This document shows positions 1-12,200 of a stretch of DNA of 64,000 nucleotides, piece by piece. The stretch is from Marthasterias glacialis (lineage: Eukaryota > Echinodermata > Asteroidea > Forcipulatida > Asteriidae), in NCBI GenBank assembly GCA_911728455.2, contig OU452221.1, positions 7,079,047 through 7,143,046 on the forward strand. The letters are read 5' to 3'. The position numbers and the translations under genes were made by a program. Positions within the stretch are counted from its first letter, which is position 1; each line of letters starts with the position of its first letter. The notes beneath the pieces were generated by a model, which saw nothing but the letters and a program-made list of their open reading frames with translations, did no database searches and was not told where the DNA came from.

Positions 1-170
1 TTTTCCTTGTGATCTCATTTGGGAGGGCAGGGAGAGAGGGGAGAGTTCTAGTTACGCCACTGTTTCACCTAGCCAGTCAACTACTTATTTTCTTAGAATC
101 ACTTTATGAGCTAGCTTTCTAAGAATCATGAAATAAAGTCACTAAAACAAATTGTCTTCTTTCCCCATAG

Positions 171-228
171 TACGACTGGGCTTCCAAAGAAACTGTAGTG
201 GTGTCGGACACCGTGTGTAAGACTACAG
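171..228 (+). CDS. APEH: APEH exon (first in window)
   Basis: Reads [15 protein letters not shown] after a CCCCATAG acceptor and ends at CAG|GTAAGA in phase 1. It matches the LYDWYTKVTSVVVD region of human APEH. The split codon joins in frame to the exon at 1881. An apparent continuation at 503 (GSVPLFKEG) has no donor. Confidence 0.85.
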
Positions 229-3200
229 GTAAGAGATTGATTAAGAGGAACTCAAAATATGTTTTTTGTTTTTTATCTCACCGACCCCACTCTCTCATTA
301 ATCAATCTACCGCAAAAAGTTCATGAGCTGTTCTGCACCTGCTGCAATCCTGCAGTGACAAGTCATGAGATCTTATGAATATGCAGATTTTTATTACCAT
401 AAATTGTGAAAGTTGCCTGTAAAAATGTCATCTTCAACCATGTAAAATGAAGATAACACATTGATGTCAGTATTAAACGTTTTTCTTACGTCCCTTTTTA
501 GGTTCAGTTCCTTTATTTAAAGAGGGCAAGACTTTAACCCCATCAGTAGCCTTTTGTGTTTTTTTTATTTGGTACTTGACACTTGATAGTTGTTACTTGA
601 TACCTGATACTTTGTACTTGGTAGTTGGTATTTGATACTTGGTACTTCATACTTGGTACTTTATACTTGGTACTTGGTACTTGGTATGGTACCTCAATAG
701 ACTTCCACAAGGGAATTTTAACAGGAGGTGCCAGAAAAAACAAGCCTCTGTTCTTGATACTTGGTACTTGGTACTTGGTACTTGGTACTTGATAATTGAT
801 ACTTTGTACTTGATACTTGGTTTTTGTTAATTAGTACTTGGTACTTGATACTTGGTATCTGTTACTTGTTACTTGTTGTTTGGTACTTGATACTTGATAC
901 TTGGTATTTGTTACTTGTTACTTGTTATTTGGTACTTGGTACTTGATACTTGGTATTTGTTAATTGTTACTTGATACTTGATACTTTGCACTTGATTCTT
1001 TGTACTTGATACTTGGTATGTGTTAATTTGTACTTGATACTTGGTATTTGTGACTTGGTACTTGATACTTGGTACTTTGTACTTAATACTTGGTACTTGA
1101 TACTTGGTATTTGTTAACTAGTACTTGATACTTGGTATTTGTTAATTAGTACTTGATACTTGGTACTTTATGCTCGATACTTATACTTGATACTTTGTAC
1201 TTGTCACTTGTTACTTGATACTTGGTACTTGGTACTTAATACTTGGTACTTGATACTTGGTACTTTATACTTGATACTTGATACTTGGTTCTTGATACTT
1301 GGTATTTATTAATTGGTGCTTGATACTTGTTACTTTATATTTGATATTTGGTTCTTGATAGTTGGTGCTTGGTACTTGGTATTTGATACTTGTTACTTGG
1401 TACTTGATACTTGATACTTGGTATTTGGTATGGTGCCTCAATAGACTTCCTCAAGCATGTCAAGGGAATTTTAACAGGAGGTGCCAGAAAAAACCAGGGC
1501 AAGCCCCTACTCTTTACAAGGTAACATGGCACAATCTGCAGCAAACCATGCCAGAAACACCAGGGCAAACCCCCTTTTCTCAACGATAAGTGAACTTGGC
1601 TCTTTTACATGCATTACACAACACACAGGGCCTACGGCTTAACATCCCATCCGAAGGACAATACAATTATGGTTACTCTTGCTGAGGTGCACAAGTGCCA
1701 TGACCGGGAACAAAACCCACACTTTGACAACACCAGAACTTGAATACAGTGCGCTAAACCGATGAGCCACAACACTCATAACTTGAATGGATCTCATAAC
1801 GGTGTAGCCAAGTACTAAATGCTGGACCTACATCTCCAATGGCTCAACAGTTGTTACTTTTGTTCCCCTCCTGTTTGTAGCAAGTGACCCATTCCCTGGA
1901 ATCTACATTTTATTGATGAGTCCACCCTGTAAGTGGTGGCTGAGTGACAGCAGACGTCTGGTTTTGTCTTCAGCATGGGGAAGCAAGAAGGTGAGAGGAA
2001 GAGTAAATAGCGGCCATAATCCAGCCATGAACCACACTGACCATAGGCGTACGAGCCAGGGGGGCAGTTGCCCCCCAAGTTCAGGCAAAATTGTGGGGGA
2101 AATTCGGGCAAAGCAAGAAGAAGAAGAAATAAGAAAATCCTTTTTAATAAGAAATTTGTACTTCCGTTTTTCTCTGTGTCAAATTCAGGCAAATCAACCC
2201 TTCTGTCCCTCCCCCCTTATCCAAAGAGTCCCTGTACTTCAATGAAACTGACCATCTCAACAACTGATGCAAAGGACAAGTCAAGTCATGCATTTGTTAA
2301 ATCTTCAGTGTTATTTGCATCGAGTGACCGTTAAATTTTCTCCAATCTTTTTGTTCGTATTACAGGAAATTCTGCTGGTGAATACAGCAACCTCTTCCAT
2401 AACGAGGTTGACCTCTGACCCTAGCTTTGGTGAATGGACTGTACTCGATATAATGGGTGATGTCATATTGGCAAGACGCTCATCTCCTAACAAATCACCC
2501 CAACTGGTGAGTTTTTGCATTGTTTACAAACATGGATGGGAAATTTCAGACTTTTTATGTTAATTCCATTTTTGTATGTCTGCCTGGTGAAAAGAAAATA
2601 GCTGTTATTTTCTTCGGATATAAAGAAGTTATGCTCTGTGATGTACCTCTCAGCACTAAGGATACTGTTCCAGAAGCTCCTTGAAATCTATAACTCCAGG
2701 GGTTACCAAAAGGTTGAAATGTCATCATTTTAACATGCCTCCAAACATTCTGACGCTTCAACCCCACAAAAGCTACAAGCAGAAGTCTTCTGTGCTCAGA
2801 GGCTTTATGAATCAAGGTCCAGGGGCAGCTAGCTGGTTAAAAGCTCTATTCTGGTTTTACAAAGACATTTTTTTTACTCTGGGGTGTGCAATTTTTTCAG
2901 TAGATTTCTGCAAAAGGGAATTCTGGCCGCTATAAAAACAAAACTGAAGACAAGTCTGAAGGAGCTCATCAAAAAGTGGTTATAATGCTGTCACAAAAAA
3001 ATTGTGTCACCTTTAATCCTGGAAGTAAATCCAACACTTATTTTTTTGCTTTCTTTTATTTTTGGAGGAGTTGCATTTCGGATTTATAAATCAAGGGGTG
3101 TTTTTAATTCATTTTGAATGATTTTTTTTCTTTTTCAAAAAGGTGATATGTGAGCTTCCTTCAGAAGGTCAAGAGAGAAGCATAACCTGGATTCCACTGG

Positions 3201-6200
3201 ATGCAAAGTGTCATGAGATAGACAATATATCATGGGAAATTATGGAACTCGAGGGCTTAATTTATGAAGAATCAAAGTACGGTAAGAGTTTCTCATTACC
3301 GGAGTGCCCTTCTCAGTCAATGGCTCGATGACTTCGGCTCTGGTCCCTAGCCTTAGCCCTGACACCAGGGGGCCGATTTCACAAAGCAATAACATTCACC
3401 TTAAGATGAGTTGTCAGTATTACCGTAGTGATTTGCATTGTGACATCACACTTTGCTTAGCAATTAAGAGTGATTCGCAGTTGAGATCAATCTTAGCTCT
3501 TTGTGAAATCGAGCCCAGCTCTTTTAGATGCAAAGTCTGATACTGACAAGAATTTATGAAAAAGACCTTACAATACATGCATATGTGGCCATAAATGTCA
3601 CAATAAATTTGTTAACTTAACTGCATCATTATAACAATTTAAACAAACAAAAATTGTAGTCAAAACTTAACCACAAGTTTGTTTTTTATTTATGATTTCA
3701 TGATTTAAAAAAACAGTCCAAAGTCCCATATAGGACCTTTTTCAAATCTAGGCTTGATTATTTGTGATTTTTGTTCTTGCCCATACACCGATGTGTGTGA
3801 AGCACTGTATACTCAGTACTTTCCCCGAGTCCTGTGAAAAAAAATCCACAGGCATATTCCTCGGGTGGGATTCAAACACACAACCCCCACCATTCTAGAG
3901 CAGGTGTCTTACCAACTAGACTACCTAGACTGCCTGGCAGCTAGAGGCAGTTTGAATCCCATTAGCAGCGGGTACCGCAACCATTAATAATAGATGTAAA
4001 TTTTTTATTTATTTGTTTGTTTTTTTCACAGGACTCGGGAATATACAGTGCTTATACAGTGCTTAACACACATCAAAAACACAAATAATATTCTTTATCC
4101 CCGATGCAAATATTAACATCTATCATAAATCTAGGCTTGGGCCCCTGTTCCAGGCTTGGCTCTGTCGTCATTTTTAGAGCAGTGTGTATTTTACACTGCA
4201 AGCCAAGAGCCGAGGCCTAAACAGAGGTTTGAAAAAAAACCTGATAAAGCTTTAAATGTATATCTTGAATTTTGCATTCTATGCCATTAGAAATCTTTCT
4301 TAATGTTCTTCTTTTTTTGACACATGATACCGTATTATGAAGTAAGTTTTGCAGTGACACCATGTAATTATCTCTAATGAGTACGGGGTGGTTCTGAAAA
4401 GAACCGATGGTTTAACAACTCTGGAGTTGTTAAACCAACTCTGGAGTTGTTAAACCAACTCTGGAGTTGTTAAACCAACGATGGAGTTGTTAAACCAACG
4501 ATGGAGTTGTTTAACCATCGGCTCTTGTCAGAACCACATAACTCATTGGAGATAACTACATGGTGTCACCACAAAAACTCACTAGATTGTATTCCCACCA
4601 TGCAAAGTTTCAAATCGTAGATACCATATTAGTTGCACATGTGAGCATCACTTGGTTTTGGTTGTATTTGCAGATGTAACTAACTACGAGGCTATTCTTG
4701 TGACTCCAGAACAGGCAGGAAAGACCTCCAAACCTCCACTTATGGTTCTACCCCATGGTAAGTGTATTCCACCGTTACACCGTAAGCCGTGTTCGCATTG
4801 GACTTTTTGGGGGGTAAACTAACCGAGCAAATGGGTAACTTGACCATTTTAAGTCCAGTGCTAACAACCCCGGAAAATTTCACCCAGGTGACTTAACCGA
4901 GTCCAGTGGGTAATTTAACCGGCCACCTTCTGCCCAGGTAAACTAACCTGGTTGAACTAACCACAGGATGTGCCGCCACACTGCGGGTTTGTGACTATTG
5001 AGACTGGGTATATAGCCTTCTATTTCTAGTCCTGAAAAGTGCGCCGACATCTGCTCCTCCTTTACAGATCGGCTCAAAATACACACACAGAATAGAGGGC
5101 TGGCACCGACGATCAATTTGGATTGGAATCGCAAGAAATGGTCAAACGGAACTTGTTAACTCTGTTTAAACAATTAGGAAAACAAACATTGATACACGAC
5201 GCTAGATAAGACCAAGGTTGTAGACCTTACCATGGGCGAAAAGACTCGGGGGTAGTTTTTTTAGCATAGAGGCCCCTGCATTATGCGCCATATAAATGTC
5301 TTGTATTATTATTTACAAGTCTCCATAAGCATCATCAATTTTTACAATCATTTGGGAATAGAATTTTCTGTCAAGTATTGACTTGTTTTTTTTCTCGCGT
5401 ATACCGGTCCCTCTAAATGGTTAGGTGCAGGGCGTGCTGTTACTGCGCTGTATCGTGTTTGCAGTTGGCTAGAACTGTGCTTCTCCCTGGAGTAAACCTC
5501 TTTAGTGTTGACTGAGTTTTGCTGTGATGAACTCTTTTAATCAGCTCTTGACTTCTCTGCAGGTGGACCACACTCGGTTATAGTCGCCGGGTACAGCATG
5601 TCAGTGGCAGCAATGTGCAAGCTTGGATTTGCCGTCCTCCTGGGTAAGTAGTTGCTTTTTGATTATGGTGAATACACCAGAGCTAATGTCTGGAGACCGT
5701 TCGTTTGGACTTGGATTTTTCTTTTTTGACTGGATGTAATAAGCATTTGTGAGTTTTGAATGATGGCTGGTAAAGTGCCTTGCTCGGTCATAAGTGCTCC
5801 GTTTGAATTCCTCAGACTGAACAAAGTGTTGCTATGTCACATGGTTAGAAGCAAGCTTTGCAGAATTAGTTGGTCTCTCGATTTTCCCAATCTATGCCTC
5901 GGCAGTAGATAGACAGCAGGACAAGTTCTTAACAGAACTAGCTTGTCTCGTTTTTCTGCATTTTACTTTGCGGCAGTAGATAGACAGCAGGACAAGTTCA
6001 TATCAGAACTAGTTAGTCTCTGGATTTTCCAAATCTACTCAGCAGCAGTAGATAGATAGCAAGACAAGTTCTTATCAGAACTACCGATAGTTAGTCTATG
6101 GATTTTTCAAATCTACTCCAATCTGTTCTAAGTAGGAAAAACAGCGGGATAAGTTTGTACAAGAACAATTTTACACGGTGCAGTACTTATATCACTACAG

Positions 6201-9200
6201 TAGTATGGTGTTACCGCATACTGAATATATCAATACTCTACCATGCATTGGCTCAAATTACGTATGACTCATTTTTATCATGGTAATATTTCACCTCAGT
6301 GAAATTATATTCAACACTTTTTTGTCGTCAGTGAATTATCGAGGATCGCTGGGATTTGGTCAAAACAACATCCTGTCACTGCCTGGAAACATAGGACGTC
6401 AAGACGTGGATGACGTGCAAGTAAAGTCACATATTTTTTTATATACATTCTTGGGTTCCATTTTAGACATGATATTCTTCCTACTTTAACTTGGTTTCCG
6501 TTTCTTTTGCCCAGAGAAAATTAGTGACATTGTTATTTAATAATTGTGTGAACGGAGAAAAATTGACTAGATGGGGATTTGAACCTGCAACCTGCGGCGC
6601 TCTGCCAACTGAGCTATCGAGCCCTACGATGGTGGTCTCCCTATGTTGTAAATATCTTTGTTGTGGGGTGCCAGTCAGAAGCCATTCAACCTGAAACCGT
6701 CGTATAACCAGGGATAACACCCAAGTTTACGATATAACCTGGGAAGCGGCAGTACAGGGGTCACCCTAATTCAATTCAATTCAATTCAATTAAAAAACCT
6801 TATATTTATCCTTAATAGGCAATTACATTTGGTCGGACAGCTCCGTATTAAAAACAATGACAGCTTAGGGCTTATAAAATGTCACTATACAAAAATCACA
6901 AATATTAAAAATATTACAAAACAATGTAGCGTAAAAATAGTGAAGACTTTAACATTACATAAAAACATAAAAATATTAATTGAGTTTACACAAAGAGCCA
7001 CATAAAAATAAGACCCACATAAATAAATATTAAATATTAATGCAATGCGACTTTCTATTTCAAATATTAAGTAATAAATCACAAGGGAAACTGAATGGGT
7101 AAATTTGATAAAATGGTCCAGGTTTAAATTCTGTTCTAATAAACAGCCTAAAAATCCAATAAAACCATCTCATATGTAAGTTGGCATTTGTACTCAATAA
7201 ATGTTTGTCTAAATTTGTTTTCAAGGGGCAAATATCATGGCTGTTTTATTTGCCCCATTATTTCATGTATTTCTGTTTGTTATCCTTATTGCTTCTTTCA
7301 ATCCCAGCATGCAGTACTTGCAGTGTTGGATTCTGGGAAGGTTGACAGAGACAGAGTTGTGCTGCAAGGGGGATCACACGGGGGTTTTCTAGTCACGCAC
7401 CTGATTGGTCAGTTTCCTGTAAGTACATGTATAATTATGCGCATGTGTAATGACTGTTAACTAGACAGTTTCATTTCGGGGGGCAAGCGTTTCGTGGCCG
7501 AGTGGTTTAGTGCATCGGACTCAAGTTCTGGAACCTACCTTCAATACTAATTAATCAACCTAAACATAAACCAAGAAAGTTAAGGACACTGTAAACAGAA
7601 AAAGTATTTTTTTTATCGTATTTTGCAGGGCTTCTACAAAGCATGTGCAGCGAGAAATCCTGTCGTAAATCTTGCTTGTGAGTAAACAATCCTGAATTTA
7701 TCAAGTTGCATGAAAATAGACTATGTATAAAGCCTTTTTTTATATTGATGGATTATATATATAGAGAGAGCAAAGTGGTTTGGCACTGCACAGGACCGCC
7801 CACCAACATAGGGCTGGTTAGCTCAGTTGGTTAGAGCGCTCGTGAGGTATTCGAGAGGTCGTGGGTTCGAGTCCAGCATCAGCCAAATTTTCTTTGCTCA
7901 CCCCAATTTATATGTTTATATACATATTTTTTTAATTGAACATGTAATTTAGTTTGCTTATTATAATTGTAAATTTTAAATGTTCTGTTTTTAAGCTTTC
8001 ATTGATTTTGAGACATGTAAATTTTCCATTTTTCTATTTTTTAAATGGATAACAAACAAATTTATTGATCGATTGATATGTCACCTTGTTTGCTAAAAGA
8101 GTGACCATGTGCATTCCAGGGTATTTCCTGGCAGGCACTGGTCGTAGGAGAAAGTAAATTTAACCACTGCATAAAACTGTTTCAGTATCACTGTTTTTGT
8201 TGGTCCCCGTTTTGGGACTTTTTCAAGAATTGTTTCAGTGGTGCGTGGTTTTAATTATTTGCTGGTCTGGCTTCAAGTTTTATATTTTTATCATTTTTAA
8301 ATGCTCTTTTAATTATTTCATATTTTCTTTAATGTTTGGTGCAGTTTTAGAATTGTACAGCACCTTGAGATCCAGTCCTTGGTGTAAGGCGCTTGATAAG
8401 CATCATTTATTATTACTTGTTCAGTCTAAGCTTAAAGTACCATTGTTAGCAGAGTTTCTTTTTTTATGCACCGGAAGTGTCAGTTTTTGTAGACATGGCA
8501 CACCGCTATTATTATTACTATTATTGTTCTGATTTTGTTTCAGCCATGTTGGGAAGCACTGACATTCCTGATTGGTAAGTTTTTGCCCATAAATTGTGTA
8601 CATTATGTGGCGTGTCGTGGCCGAGTGGTTAAGATCACTGGACTCAAGCTCTTTGTGTTTCTGATCAGCAGAGTGTGGGTTCGAGACCCAGTCTTGACCC
8701 TTGTGTCCTTGAGCAAGACACTCAACCATTGTTGCTTTGTCCTTGGGATGGGACGTAAAACTGTTGGTCCCGTGCGTTGTGTTATGCACGTAAAAGAACC
8801 CGGTGCACTTATCGTAAAGAGAAGGGGTTCGCCCCGGTGTTTCTGGCATGGTCTGGCAGCAGTATGCGCCACCTCACTTTGTATCCCTTTCAAGGTGTTG
8901 TATTTTGGTGGCTTCGTCTTATAAAATCATTCGTAACAATCTCCACTCCACCAGATTTGATAATTCAGTGCCAGGAGTGTCATTTATGACAGACATGGCC
9001 CATTATAAATGTACTATAAATGTATTATTATTATTATTATTGTTACTTTATTTAAAGGTAGGGCCTACATTCCACCATTGTTTCTTGGATGAATAAGTTC
9101 ATTTCAATCTGCTAGTTGTGAACACGCCAACCAACCAAACGGTGACACTTTCATCAAATCAAGCGGTACTGTTCTAGTGGAACCACAAGCAACAGTTTGT

Positions 9201-12200
9201 GATATTGTTTTCCGAGACAAATGTAGTCTGCTGAGTACGCTGATATTTAAAAGAGAGATTGGACGTCATAAATAGTCAACAGACAACAATGTGCAAAAGC
9301 AGGGCCAGCCTCATTAACTGGGCTAGGCATGAGATCACTTGGGCTGTTCTGTCATTGGTTCTGTCACTTAGCAACAGGGACTCTCTGCTGAAAGTATTCT
9401 GATTTACAGTGGTGATGTTTGGGGTCTTTTAATGCTATTATCTTTCCTTCGATATATTTCTCTGGAGGATTGGTACTGGTATGAACTTTATAATCAGTGA
9501 GCTTTCCGATTGAAACTCCTCAGTTTTGTTGTTGTGATAATTTTGAATTGTGCACTTTGTTATTAAACTTGTAGGAATTACTGTGAGGCTGGCGTAGGAT
9601 CATTTGCATTTGATATGTTACCAACAGCTGACAACTACAAATTGATGCTAAGTAAATCACCGATTGTTTACGCTCACCAGGTAAAAGAGTTATCTCACCT
9701 GCTATAGCAAATTGTATTTTTTTGTTTCGTCATCATCATCATTATTTAGGCTGTGTTCATCTAGTAAACAAATATTGACTGCTTTTAGTGGCGTAGTAAA
9801 ACTAGTCAGTTGAGGTGATCCCCGGAGCAGCCTATCTTCCCAAGGCGGAGCCGAGGGAAGATAGGCGGCTCCGGGGATCACCGAGAGTGACTGGTTTTAC
9901 TACGCCACGAGATAAAGCAGTCAATATTTGTTTTATAACACCTCAATGTCATCCGTTTTTGTGGTAATATTTGTTAAACAACTCTGCGTATATGTAGTAA
10001 TCAATCTTCAAACAACTGTATAAAATCTGACAGGAAATCTTGACAAAAAGAAAGAGGGGTACCAGATTAATATTATTGCCTTCGTTCTCATATTGTATAA
10101 ACCTTATGCACATGACGTCATTTGAGTAGGGCGCCCTCGTCTAGAGGTCAAAATGAGGTTGTTCATTGGCCAATCCTGCGCGCCGCGCGTACAAATCTCT
10201 GCGTTTCCATTGTTACATCATCGATTTACCTCTAAGATGGCGGCGTGATGACGTCGATGCATAAGGTCTATTACAAAGTTAATTTTCTATATCTTTTTTT
10301 TGGGGGGGGGGTTCAAGTTAACAGTGTTTTTTCAAAAGTGTCTGCGTGACATTTGGAAAAACGTTTTCTCACAAACAAGGGTCAATTTCACAGCTGATCT
10401 GCAGAAAATGGTGCTTAGCAAATTTATTAGGGAACTAGTCACAAAGAATATACATTACATGGTATAATGCCTGGTTACCCATTATGCTAAGCACATTTTG
10501 TTCTGTGCTAAGCAGATTTGTTTGCTTGGGAAGTTCTGTGGAGTTGGCCCCATATCCCAATGGAGTGAAAATGAACAGCAAAAGTATATATATTTTCAAT
10601 AGATTGTATCTTCTTTGGTATATACAGGAAATTGTTCTTGTGAGAACTTGTCTTGCTAATATTCTACAACTGCGGAGTAGCTTTCGAAATTCGTCAGACA
10701 ACTTCGTTCTGTGTTTGAACAGTTCTTTTCAGAACTAAGTTGTCTACTGAATTCTGAAATTCACTCCGCGGTAGTAGAATAATAGCAAGACAAGTTCTCG
10801 CAAGAGCAATCTACTGTATTTAGCAAAGTAGATATAATCACATGGTGTTACTGCAAACCAAATATACATTGATACCTCACCATGCAATGCCTTCAAACCT
10901 ATATATATATTTTCAACAGGTGACGACACCGACGTTGCTGATGATTGGAGAAATTGATCTGCGTGTCCCACCTAAACAAGGTCAGGAATACTATCGAGCG
11001 CTAAAGGCACACGGAACCAACACAAAGTAAGTACAGGGCACAGTGTAAAGACACTGGCTACCACAGAATAAGCCATTTGCAAGTTGACATTTGATTGTCT
11101 GGTAGAGTGACTTGCCCTGGTCACTATTAAATGCTCAATTTGAATTCCTCAGACTTCGAAATACTGTTGCTTTATCACATGGTTCAGGGCAAGCATTTGT
11201 ATGGCAACCTCCAGATCAGAAAAGCCTGGCACTCATTTCCCACACATTTTAGTGGAAATTGTGTATGGGGTGTTTGCCATCGCATGTAAAAGCTTGCCCC
11301 TAACTCCGAGACACGGCAACACTGGATGTAGTCAGAGGAATTCCAGTTGAGTATTCACTTGTGACCAAGCATGACATTGTACCAGGCATCATTGATTTCG
11401 TGGGCCATAAGTGCAGAATTCTACTGCGAACAATGCCAAGAAATCGGGCCCAGTAAAACTGAAAAACCTTTACATAAGAATGTACGTTATCCACATTAAT
11501 CTTTGTACTTCTCACATCAGGAATGATATTCGACTCACAAAGTCAATAATTGTCCTTTGTGGCTTTAAACTCTCGTTGAGAAATATCTATCAGTATTGCT
11601 GTGATTCCTGATGTTATTTGTTTGTTTGTTTGTGACCATAAGTTTTTTTCTTCAGTGCTCTGTTACCTATTTTCTCTGTAAACACAAAGACTTGATGTAG
11701 AATTTTTTTTATGCTACATTAATTTGTGTAAATAAATCTTAATGGACTGTTTATATTTTTATGTCCAACTGTATTTCTATTCAGCCTGGTGGCTGCAATT
11801 AACAAATTTTTTATAAACTAGGGCCCAATCTCATAATGCTGTTTAGCGGTAAACAAATTTTTGAGCTTACTGTAGCACAGAAACATGCGTGAGCAAAAGT
11901 GTATTTCATAAATGATCAAAAAGATTTGACAGCATGTGTGCATGTTTACAATGGATTTGCAATGTCCCGTCGCTCATCTGCTTATAACAACCGCTGGCAA
12001 GCTAGGGTGCCTTTTGCTTTGCTTACGGTTAGCACCGTTTATGAAACATAAACTGTGTCAAGTAAGCTTGGTAAGCATAAAATGTCTGCTTACAGGCTAA
12101 TAATTCTTAATTTAAGAATTACGTAAGAAAATATGAGTATTTTTCATATGTTTTGTAAAGACTCTAGGCCTCATTAAAAATGTAAATTTCTAATCATATT

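Noticed and set aside
503-550. Extra APEH exon GSVPLFKEG
   Set aside because: It follows a good acceptor but has no donor and runs into the tandem array. Exon 171-228 joins in frame and in homology to 1881 without it.
7808-7885. Candidate tRNA gene
   Set aside because: The acceptor stem pairs but the anticodon loop lacks U33 and the T stem is mismatched. The tail matches another SINE-like copy at 24575.
8421-8924. Open frames of 96-142 codons
   Set aside because: They lie in a SINE (both strands open) and repeat as similar peptides at every SINE copy.
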